DNA from: a virus
Direction: 5' to 3' (one strand)
IMG/VR virus record: IMGVR_UViG_3300036719_002531
Coordinates: 1 to 38,696 of that record
DNA: 38,696 nt
A program made the translations under genes and the position numbers. Positions 23,673 to 28,969 of this stretch are shown here, piece after piece. The stretch's first letter is position 1, and every line of letters starts with the position of its first letter. Under the pieces are notes generated by a model. It saw only the letters and a list, made by a program, of their open reading frames with translations. It did not search any database and was not told the origin of the DNA.

Positions 23673-24287
23673 ATGTACGTATTACCAAAGCCACTAGAAC
23701 CTACACGAGTAGTTGCTGGGTGTATCGCCATATATGAAGGACTATGGGATGACGTAGTTAAAACAATTCAAGAAATAGAACAAGAAACTCTTGATAAAGA
23801 GTCGCTTGTAAAGTTTTTTAAATCAAAGACTCTTGAAGACCCAGAAGATTCGTTAAATAAACGAACTAATCTTGATTTGAATTTAACAAAAGCAGCAGAA
23901 ATATCTGAACCATTACGTCTTATTCACAACAAAGCATATGAGTATATGGCTCAAGCACTCCGTTGGTATGTTCCAACATACGGAATTCTAGACCCAATAA
24001 TGTTTGTAGAACCATTAAATTTGTTGCAGTATCAAGGAGGCCAAGAATACACCGCACACTATGACGGTGGAACAAGTACACGAAGAGCAATCTCTCCAAT
24101 CATTTACTTAAATGATGATTATGAAGGTGGACACTTAGAGTTCACAAATTTTGAACTAAAGATTAAACCAAAAGCGGGAACTCTTGTGTTATTTCCATCC
24201 AACTATGCGTACACACACATAGCACATCCAGTAACTAAAGGAACAAAGTACGCAATTGTGACTTGGTTACATGACTATCAGGGTTAA
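23673..24287 (+). CDS. 2-oxoglutarate/Fe(II)-dependent oxygenase, P4H-like (204 aa)
   Basis: The fold of prolyl-4-hydroxylase-type oxygenases is well marked: LLQYQGGQEYTAHYDGG (117-133) with iron ligands H129 and D131, ISPIIYLNDDYEGGHLEF (140-157), GTLVLFPSNYAYTHIAHPV (169-187) with the second iron-ligand His at 182, and TKGTKYAIVTW (188-198), where K192 takes the place of the usual 2-oxoglutarate-binding Arg. The enzyme would hydroxylate a protein, nucleotide or small molecule. I start at ATG 23673 behind AAGGA; the frame is open further upstream into the previous gene. It lies between two genes of similar architecture and in the same island as the collagen-like fibres. Confidence 0.85.
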   Translation: MYVLPKPLEPTRVVAGCIAIYEGLWDDVVKTIQEIEQETLDKESLVKFFKSKTLEDPEDSLNKRTNLDLNLTKAAEISEPLRLIHNKAYEYMAQALRWYVPTYGILDPIMFVEPLNLLQYQGGQEYTAHYDGGTSTRRAISPIIYLNDDYEGGHLEFTNFELKIKPKAGTLVLFPSNYAYTHIAHPVTKGTKYAIVTWLHDYQG

Positions 24288-24289
24288 TA

Positions 24290-25033
24290 ATGTCTGAAGA
24301 AATTACGGTGTACTGGGCACCTATGTCTAATGGAGAAGTTTCAGAACTTGGTGAATGGAACTTCATATACGGTGAGCCTAGTACGCTTTTTTCAGACTCT
24401 TCTAAAGTAAGAAATCCAGATGCAGGAAGTGAATCTTTTCTTGCATGTCCTGCAATGACAAAAAGTTTAAAAAGAACTTATGTTTTTACTAATCCTGTTC
24501 ATTCAGAATACGAATATAGTGCTACGTCTATTGAAAACGTTACTATAAAACCGCTTTCAAAAACTTTTATGGGGTTAGAGATGATACGAAAACCCACACT
24601 TCTTACTGGACCTACTATGGTGTATAAACTTCAATACATATTTTTTGCAAGCGAATCTTTAACTGCAAAGTTTACTCCTCCATACTTTCATAAAGCAAAG
24701 CACACTGTTTATGGCTCAATTGTTCCAGGAGAATACGATATTGGACAATGGTTTAGACCATATGTGTGCGAACTCCAACTGTGGAATACTTCTGGAGATT
24801 TAATAATTGAAAAAGATGAGCCTATTATGTACGCAGAATTTATGACTGATAAAAAAGTGACTTTAAAAAGGTTTGTATTGTCAAAAGAGTTGTATCACCT
24901 GTCTACTATGGGCTCAAAATCAATAAGCACCTTTGGAAGAGGGGTATCCTTAGAAGAACGCTATAGGATTTTTGGTAAAACACGCACTAAAGACGTTGTT
25001 TTGAAAGAAATACAAAAAAACTTACTTGATTAA
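24290..25033 (+). CDS. Phage accessory protein related in layout to the 22943 gene (247 aa)
   Basis: Segments EEITVYWAPMSNGEVSELGE, FFASESLTAKFTPPYFHKAK, GSIVPGEYDIGQWFRPYVCE, and DEPIMYAEFMTDKKVTLKRF follow the same order as in the other accessory gene: a PG-x2-D element, a W/Y-x2-P element, then a G/E-x-PI-x4-F element. I infer a shared fold. The two genes flank the oxygenase and could supply or shield its substrate. No catalytic motif is visible. Two bases separate it from the oxygenase stop. Confidence 0.65.
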   Translation: MSEEITVYWAPMSNGEVSELGEWNFIYGEPSTLFSDSSKVRNPDAGSESFLACPAMTKSLKRTYVFTNPVHSEYEYSATSIENVTIKPLSKTFMGLEMIRKPTLLTGPTMVYKLQYIFFASESLTAKFTPPYFHKAKHTVYGSIVPGEYDIGQWFRPYVCELQLWNTSGDLIIEKDEPIMYAEFMTDKKVTLKRFVLSKELYHLSTMGSKSISTFGRGVSLEERYRIFGKTRTKDVVLKEIQKNLLD

Positions 25034-25069
25034 TAGCCTGTAGGCTAGGCTATGCACCATACTTGACCT

Positions 25070-25603
25070 ATGCGTGGTAACCGTGTAGAAGGCCGTTTTA
25101 AGATAGACTACGAAACCTCCTCTATGGATGAGGGTATGGTTGATGAACTACGCCTACCTGTAGGCACCGCTGTAGATTGGTGGCTTTGGAACCCTACAGA
25201 GTTTGCAGATAACTACGAAGATTACGTAGACCCCATCTACGATACCTCTAACCAAACTAGTGGTTTAGGTCGTCGTTGGGATGAGCCTTTTGACATGCCA
25301 GTTATTTTGGCGCAACAAATTCGCGGCAATAACGTCATGAACGAACGAGGCTTTTATACAGTGGACACTCTGCGCCTTGTAATTGCCGTAGATGACGTCA
25401 ATAGACTTCTTCCAGTAATTGTCTCTGAGCCTACCTCTCACATCAAGGACAGGGTGGTGTTTCAAAACCTAGTTTTCACGCCCACACGCGTGAACCCTCG
25501 TGGAAGATATAAAGACCGTTACTCTGTAGTGACGATAGACTGTAACCAAGTAAACGCAGAGGAACTTGTAAACGACCCACAGTTCCAACAGTACGCAAAC
25601 TAG
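25070..25603 (+). CDS. Neck / head-tail connector-like protein (177 aa)
   Basis: The protein is mixed alpha/beta with a conserved-looking centre (AVDWWLWNPTEFADNYEDYV, then DPIYDTSNQTSGLGRRWDEP) and an internal beta section (RGFYTVDTLRLVIAVDDVNR, DRVVFQNLVFTPTRVNPRGR). Its size, lack of catalytic motifs and place before the tail-completion and sheath genes fit a head-closure or neck protein of actinobacteriophage type. The functional name is an inference from position and recalled resemblance. The ribosome site is weak. The stop overlaps the AGGAGG of the next gene. Confidence 0.6.
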   Translation: MRGNRVEGRFKIDYETSSMDEGMVDELRLPVGTAVDWWLWNPTEFADNYEDYVDPIYDTSNQTSGLGRRWDEPFDMPVILAQQIRGNNVMNERGFYTVDTLRLVIAVDDVNRLLPVIVSEPTSHIKDRVVFQNLVFTPTRVNPRGRYKDRYSVVTIDCNQVNAEELVNDPQFQQYAN

Positions 25604-25613
25604 GAGGTTACGC

Positions 25614-25751
25614 GTGGACTTTGAACCAGAGTTGGACCCAGACCTTTTTGATGAAAAGTTAATGGATGAAATTGATAAAGAATTTGAGTTAGCAGAAGAC
25701 TACGATGACCATGCTTGGGACGAAGAAGACCAAGAAGAAGGGGATAAGTAA
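25614..25751 (+). CDS. Small acidic protein (45 aa)
   Basis: GTG 25614 follows a strong AGGAGG. The product begins MDFEPELDPDLFDEKLMDEI and continues with Glu/Asp-rich helix and tail (ELAEDYDDHAWDEEDQEEGD). It is strongly acidic, in contrast with the basic small proteins that follow. The stop overlaps the next ATG (TAATG). No family recognised. An acidic partner for the basic microproteins is one possibility. Confidence 0.6.
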   Translation: MDFEPELDPDLFDEKLMDEIDKEFELAEDYDDHAWDEEDQEEGDK

Positions 25752-25918
25752 TGCCTAAAGCAACTGCAAAACAAAAGGGAAAAGTTGAAAAGGTAATACG
25801 GGAGTATAAAAAGGGCGAACTTAACATTGGTAAATCTGATAAGAAAGTTAAGTCTAAGAAACAAGCCGTAGCAATTGGCCTTAATCAAGCAGGACTTTCA
25901 AAGAAGAAGAAGAAATGA
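25751..25918 (+). CDS. Small basic protein, DUF6496-like (55 aa)
   Basis: The sequence MPKATAKQKGKVEKVIREYK, then KGELNIGKSDKKVKSKKQA and a C-terminal VAIGLNQAGLSKKKKK, fits the DUF6496-type pattern seen in many phages: K-x-KVxKVIxEYKxGxL, then KQAxAIxLxxAGLS. Function is unknown; the basic composition suggests contact with DNA or a capsid surface. It overlaps the next gene by four bases. Confidence 0.65.
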   Translation: MPKATAKQKGKVEKVIREYKKGELNIGKSDKKVKSKKQAVAIGLNQAGLSKKKKK

Positions 25919-26109
25919 TATTAACAAAACTTGAGCCAGCCCCACTCAAGTATCCAAACGGTGGAGGAATAAAGGCAATGACAGGTAGAACTGCTCCAAA
26001 GTCTCAAAAACTAGAAATTGAGGCTTTAAAAAAGAAACACGAAGTAGAATTAGCAAAATTGCAAGAAAAACACTCTAGTGTTAACTCACCTAAGAAGAAG
26101 GTTAAATAA
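25915..26109 (+). CDS. Small protein with coiled-coil tail (64 aa)
   Basis: The first half is Pro/Gly-rich (LEPAPLKYPNGGGIKAMTGR). The second half is a charged coiled-coil helix (QKLEIEALKKKHEVELAKLQ) that ends in KKKVK. It is coupled by ATGA to the gene before and by TAATG to the gene after. I do not recognise a family. Confidence 0.55.
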   Translation: MILTKLEPAPLKYPNGGGIKAMTGRTAPKSQKLEIEALKKKHEVELAKLQEKHSSVNSPKKKVK

Positions 26110-26291
26110 TGCCTCGTAAAAAGACTCCTGGTGGTCGCGTAGGTAAATCTCCACAAAAATCAGTTAATACTGCCGTAACTGAAGATAAATACGAGTCAGG
26201 TGGAGCAAAATTGCGTAAAAAGAAGGGCGGCTACGTTCGTAAGCCAAAACCTCCTATCCGTTACAAGAGGAAAGCGGTTAAGTTCGACTAA
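26109..26291 (+). CDS. Small basic protein (60 aa)
   Basis: Basic, Gly/Lys-rich sequence (MPRKKTPGGRVGKSPQKSVN, then KLRKKKGGYVRKPKPPIRYK) with no recognised domain. It joins its neighbours by one-base stop/start overlaps. It may bind nucleic acid through its charge only. Confidence 0.55.
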   Translation: MPRKKTPGGRVGKSPQKSVNTAVTEDKYESGGAKLRKKKGGYVRKPKPPIRYKRKAVKFD

Positions 26292-26500
26292 TGGCAAAAA
26301 CACTTAAAGTTGCTGGCGTAAAACATACTGTCAAAAAGAACAGTAAGGGCGATGTCGTAGTTGACCATGAGGCTAAGGCTAAGGCTGGTAAATGGGACAA
26401 GATTAACCTGACAAAAAAGGGTGGCTCTAAGACTATTGAGCAGGGTGCTAAGGCTGTTAAAGATTGGCACAAAAAGAATCCTCACAAGAAGGTGAAGTAA
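26291..26500 (+). CDS. Small basic protein (69 aa)
   Basis: Two parts are visible: a beta-looking N-terminus (AKTLKVAGVKHTVKKNSKGD then VVVDHEAKAKAGKWDKINL) and a helical basic C-terminus (IEQGAKAVKDWHKKNPHKKV). No family is recognised. The arrangement K-GKWDKINLT-KKGG recalls small phage proteins next to the same run. One-base overlaps on both sides. Confidence 0.55.
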   Translation: MAKTLKVAGVKHTVKKNSKGDVVVDHEAKAKAGKWDKINLTKKGGSKTIEQGAKAVKDWHKKNPHKKVK

Positions 26501-26649
26501 TGGCCTCTCAAGGCCCTTGCTGGGATGGCTACATTCAAAAAGGCATGAAAATAAAGAATGGTAAGAAGGTTCCTAATTGCGTACCAGCAGGTAAAGGAGT
26601 AACAAATGGCAGAAAAAAAGTCAGCAAAACCAAAGTCAAAAGTAAATGA
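26500..26649 (+). CDS. Small protein with CW-GY...PNCVP motif (49 aa)
   Basis: The N-terminus MASQGPCWDGYIQKGMKIKN, then GKKVPNCVPAGKG, is a recurrent phage motif: GPCWxGY, GMKxKNGKxVPNCVP. The two Cys could pair or bind metal. I choose ATG 26500 because it overlaps the previous stop and begins the motif; the frame is open upstream to 26464. The last 44 bases overlap the next gene in another frame, so the basic tail (TNGRKKVSKTKVKSK) is encoded in dual-coding DNA. Confidence 0.65.
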   Translation: MASQGPCWDGYIQKGMKIKNGKKVPNCVPAGKGVTNGRKKVSKTKVKSK

Positions 26650-26803
26650 GGCTGGTAACTACACCAAGCCTGGTATGAGAGCATCGCTCTTCAAGAAGAT
26701 TAAGGCTGGCACTAAGGGCGGTGACCCTGGAGAATGGTCAGCACGTAAGGCTCAACTGCTTGCTTCAGAGTACAAGAAGGCAGGCGGAGGGTACAAGAAC
26801 TAA
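26606..26803 (+). CDS. Small Lys-rich protein with YKKAGGGYKN end motif (65 aa)
   Basis: An internal GGAG site precedes ATG 26606. The core (YTKPGMRASLFKKIKAGTKG, then GDPGEWSARKAQLLASEYKK and AGGGYKN) is a widespread small phage sequence type. It ends with the same YK-x-AGG-Y element as the 7383 gene. Function unknown. Its first 44 bases lie within the preceding gene. Confidence 0.65.
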   Translation: MAEKKSAKPKSKVNEAGNYTKPGMRASLFKKIKAGTKGGDPGEWSARKAQLLASEYKKAGGGYKN

Positions 26804-27039
26804 TGGCTCTTGCAAAATCACAACAGTCATTAAAGAAATGGTCTAATGAAAAGTGGCGTACCTCTGATGGCAAAGAATCAAGGGGAAAAAAGCGTTACTT
26901 GCCTGACAAAGCATGGGATGCTTTATCTCCTTCAGAAAAGGCTGCGACCAACAAGGCTAAGGCTGAAGGTAATAAAAAAGGCAAGCAGTTCGTTCAACAA
27001 CCTAAGAAGATTGCAAAGAAAACCTCCAACTACAGATAG
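26803..27039 (+). CDS. Small basic protein, DUF5872-like (78 aa)
   Basis: The sequence has the pattern QSLKKWSNEKWRTSDGKESR, then GKKRYLPDKAWDALSPSEKA, ATNKAKAEGNKKGKQFVQQP, and a final KKIAKKTSNYR. I associate this with the DUF5872-type proteins of phages and large DNA viruses. The conserved W, GKxRYLPDKAW and KGKQFVxQPKxIxxKTxxYR elements are present. Function is unknown. The family number is from memory. Confidence 0.7.
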   Translation: MALAKSQQSLKKWSNEKWRTSDGKESRGKKRYLPDKAWDALSPSEKAATNKAKAEGNKKGKQFVQQPKKIAKKTSNYR

Positions 27040-27047
27040 GAACCACT

Positions 27048-27164
27048 ATGTGCGCTACATGCGGATGTATGAAGCCAAAAGACAAGCATGGCGAAAAGAC
27101 TCTAGCCGCTGCTAACAAGAAGTATGCAAAGAAAAAGGACGACAAAAAGAAGGAGAAGAAGTAA
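27048..27164 (+). CDS. Cys-rich small protein MCATCGC type (38 aa)
   Basis: The product MCATCGCMKPKDKHGEKTLA has three Cys in the first seven residues (2, 5 and 7) and a DKHG that may add a His ligand. It ends in a Lys-rich tail. Similar MCATCGC small proteins occur in several actinobacteriophages. Metal binding is likely. AGGA lies upstream of the ATG at normal distance, and the stop overlaps the next ATG (TAATG). Confidence 0.6.
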   Translation: MCATCGCMKPKDKHGEKTLAAANKKYAKKKDDKKKEKK

Positions 27165-27229
27165 TGGCTCTCTCCTGTAAAATGAGAAATTGCAAGTGCA
27201 AGTGCAGCATCTGCAAGAAGGGGAACTAA
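27164..27229 (+). CDS. Cys-rich 21-residue microprotein
   Basis: The frame reads MALSCKMRNCKCKCSICKKG plus a final N, with five Cys (5, 10, 12, 14, 17) in 21 residues. It is bounded by TAATG overlaps on both sides, the same coupling used by its neighbours, which argues that it is translated. Metal binding (zinc, copper or iron-sulphur) is suggested by composition. The short length means chance cannot be excluded from sequence alone. Confidence 0.5.
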   Translation: MALSCKMRNCKCKCSICKKGN

Positions 27230-27366
27230 TGAAGAAGTTATCTCCCAAGCAGAAGAAGATGGCTGCTCTTGCTGGAAATAAAAGTAAGATTGATGCACCA
27301 GATTTGAAGATGCTTCGTGCCTCTAAGGGTAAGAAGCAGGCTATGCCAAGAAAACGCGGTATGTAA
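27229..27366 (+). CDS. Small basic protein (45 aa)
   Basis: The sequence begins MKKLSPKQKKMAALAGNKSK and continues IDAPDLKMLRASKGKKQAMP with a RKRGM end. The KKLSPKQKKxAxLAGNxxKIDAxDxxxLR pattern occurs in other phage small genes. It is coupled by one-base overlaps to the microprotein before and the Lys-rich gene after. A small helical, basic fold is expected; no function is known. Confidence 0.6.
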   Translation: MKKLSPKQKKMAALAGNKSKIDAPDLKMLRASKGKKQAMPRKRGM

Positions 27367-27641
27367 TGGCCAAGTACACAAAAGAAGCAGACGAAAAGAA
27401 AGATAAAGGCCTTTTGAAAAAGGCTGGGTTTGACAAGGAACAAAAAGAAGAGTTTGAGAAGAAAGACGAGGCTCATGGAAAGAAGAAAAAGCCTAAAACT
27501 CTTGAAGAAGACAGGGCTATTGATAAAAAGATTATCAAGGGCATAAAGAAGAAAGAAAAAGCCCACGAAAAGAAGGAAGGCAAGAAAGGCAAGAAAGGCG
27601 AAAAAGCCGAAGAAAAGCGGGAGAAGAAAGAAAAGAAGTAA
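27366..27641 (+). CDS. Very Lys/Glu-rich protein (91 aa)
   Basis: The N-terminus (MAKYTKEADEKKDKGLLKKA) and a middle part (PKTLEEDRAIDKKIIKGIKK) have some non-charged residues. The C-terminal third is almost only Lys, Glu and Gly (KKEGKKGKKGEKAEEKREKK). It is the last gene of the microprotein run and is followed at once by the intrinsic terminator. The composition suggests a disordered, DNA- or capsid-contacting protein. Confidence 0.6.
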   Translation: MAKYTKEADEKKDKGLLKKAGFDKEQKEEFEKKDEAHGKKKKPKTLEEDRAIDKKIIKGIKKKEKAHEKKEGKKGKKGEKAEEKREKKEKK

Positions 27642-27646
27642 GAGTT

Positions 27647-27672
27647 AGGCCCCTTAATCGGGGCCTTTCTTC
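27647..27672 (+). terminator. Rho-independent terminator
   Basis: AGGCCCC (27647-27653) and GGGGCCT (27660-27666) form a perfect GC-rich 7-bp stem with a TTAATC loop, followed by TTCTTCT. It lies just after the last stop of the small-gene run and is the clearest intrinsic terminator in the window. Confidence 0.85.
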
Positions 27673-27690
27673 TATCCTTGTCTCATCGGA

Positions 27691-27722
27691 ACTCCGTGCG
27701 GACTCCGTGTAGTGCCCACTAC
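27691..27722. promoter_or_regulatory. Direct repeat and palindrome before the tail operon
   Basis: ACTCCGTG occurs twice in close succession (27691-27698 and 27702-27709), and GTAGTG-CC-CACTAC (27709-27722) is a perfect 6-bp inverted repeat. The region lies between the terminator and the next gene. It could be an operator or promoter element for the tail genes. Confidence 0.4.
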
Positions 27723-27743
27723 TTGCGACAAAGGGGATTATAA

Positions 27744-27929
27744 ATGGCTTGGAAGCCTTGGTATGAGCGTGCAGTCGATATGCACGGTAAAGAAGAAGTC
27801 GAAGAGTTCATGCGTGGAATTTTTGGGTATCGTCCTAAACACCGTGAACCGATAATCGCTGGCCTTGTCGCAGGGTATGTTGGTGGAAAAGTTGCCGCAG
27901 CCTCTGTGAAAAGAGCCAAGAAGAAGTGA
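27744..27929 (+). CDS. Small protein with C-terminal hydrophobic helix (61 aa)
   Basis: The N-terminal two thirds are polar and helical (WYERAVDMHGKEEVEEFMRG, FGYRPKHREP). A Gly/Ala/Val-rich stretch (IIAGLVAGYVGGKVAAASV) may insert into a membrane or pack in a helix bundle, and the end is basic (KRAKKK). It starts behind AAGGGG and overlaps the next gene (GTGA). It may be a minor tail or membrane protein; no family recognised. Confidence 0.6.
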   Translation: MAWKPWYERAVDMHGKEEVEEFMRGIFGYRPKHREPIIAGLVAGYVGGKVAAASVKRAKKK

Positions 27930-28240
27930 CTTTATCTAAATTTAATAACGCAATAAAAGCCGCTAGTCACGAGACTACAAGGCTTATGTCTGCACGTCTT
28001 CGTTCCGAAGCGCAGGCAAGCGGTTGGCCATCAGATGTATCGCGTACCCTTCGTGTGTCACACGGAAAGAATGGCTTTGAAGCCCACGTGTCTAAGAAGC
28101 ATTACCAAAGTGCCATGGACCTTGAGTATGGCACTCCAAACACTCAACCTACCGCTGCTGTTCGTCGTTTTAAAAACCGACAAGATGAAGCAGAACACTT
28201 TTTTGTTGGACGCTTAGAGAAGCACTTCGGTGACCTATGA
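27926..28240 (+). CDS. Tail-completion / HK97-gp10-like protein (104 aa)
   Basis: GTG 27926 overlaps the previous stop. The core (HVSKKHYQSAMDLEYGTPNT, then QPTAAVRRFKNRQDEAEHFF) matches the HK97-gp10/tail-completion pattern, where an EYGT-x5-P-x-P element marks the loop that joins neck to tail tube. The position before the tail terminator-like and sheath genes fits. Moderate confidence because the match is to a short motif. Confidence 0.65.
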   Translation: MTLSKFNNAIKAASHETTRLMSARLRSEAQASGWPSDVSRTLRVSHGKNGFEAHVSKKHYQSAMDLEYGTPNTQPTAAVRRFKNRQDEAEHFFVGRLEKHFGDL

Positions 28241-28938
28241 GTTTCCTACTTGCTGAAGATGAAGCCCTGAGAAATTTGCTAAAAGGGATGACCGTTACAG
28301 ACCAAAAGTCAGTCACTGAAGAAGGTTCAACACGAACTGTTGAAGTTTGGTTTGGTCAACCTGACCAAGAACTTCGTGACCAGAAATACCCTTACATCAC
28401 TATCGATATGGTAGATGTTGCTGAAGATTTTTCACGTGCAATGCGTGGCAAGGTAAGGCCTACCTATTATTCTGACCCAACAAGTATGGTTCAAGGCGTA
28501 CAGGGAACCCAAGGTGTTCAAGCAGTTCAAGGGGTTACCTTTGATGACGATTTACATGCTTGGGATATGGATTTTCCAATTCCAGTAAACATTGATTATC
28601 AAATTACAACGTATTCTCGTCAACCACGCCATGACCGTCAAATCTTGGCGCAATTGCTATACACAAAGATTCCAATGCGGTTCGCTGTTCTTCAACCTAC
28701 TGATGACACGGTCCGTCGTTTGGATGTTTTGGACATTGCAAAACGCGATGTTTCAGAAAATGGAAAGCGTTTATTCGTAAACGCAATCACGGTGCGTATC
28801 TCAAGTGAAATAGCGCCATCTACATTCAACAAACTCTACAAGGTGCTCCAACTCGACATCACAGGAACAACCGACAACCCTATTTTGGGTCGTGGGCAGT
28901 TCACTGCAATAGACCCGATTATCATAACGCAATCATAA
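28237..28938 (+). CDS. Tail terminator/neck-like protein with collagen-like insertion (233 aa)
   Basis: The fold-like parts are TVEVWFGQPDQELRDQKYPY, ITIDMVDVAEDFSRAM, and a second half with MDFPIPVNIDYQITTYSRQP, then RHDRQILAQLLYTKIPMRFA. This reads as a tail-terminator (gp14/gpU-like) or neck protein found just before the sheath gene. Residues about 85-100 carry GVQGTQGVQAVQGV, a Gly-X-Gln collagen-like repeat, inserted in a loop of an otherwise ordinary structural protein. The same repeat style is used by the fibre genes 10-15 kb away. The overlap with the upstream gene (ATGA) ties it to the tail-completion gene. Confidence 0.65.
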   Translation: MSFLLAEDEALRNLLKGMTVTDQKSVTEEGSTRTVEVWFGQPDQELRDQKYPYITIDMVDVAEDFSRAMRGKVRPTYYSDPTSMVQGVQGTQGVQAVQGVTFDDDLHAWDMDFPIPVNIDYQITTYSRQPRHDRQILAQLLYTKIPMRFAVLQPTDDTVRRLDVLDIAKRDVSENGKRLFVNAITVRISSEIAPSTFNKLYKVLQLDITGTTDNPILGRGQFTAIDPIIITQS

Positions 28939-28969
28939 GGAACCCTTACCCAACTAGTTAGGAGAAATC

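Noticed and set aside
27102-27566. Leu/Phe-rich antisense ORF that looks like a membrane protein
   Set aside because: It is the complement of Lys-rich (AAG/AAA) codons of the microprotein run, which always gives Leu/Phe on the other strand.
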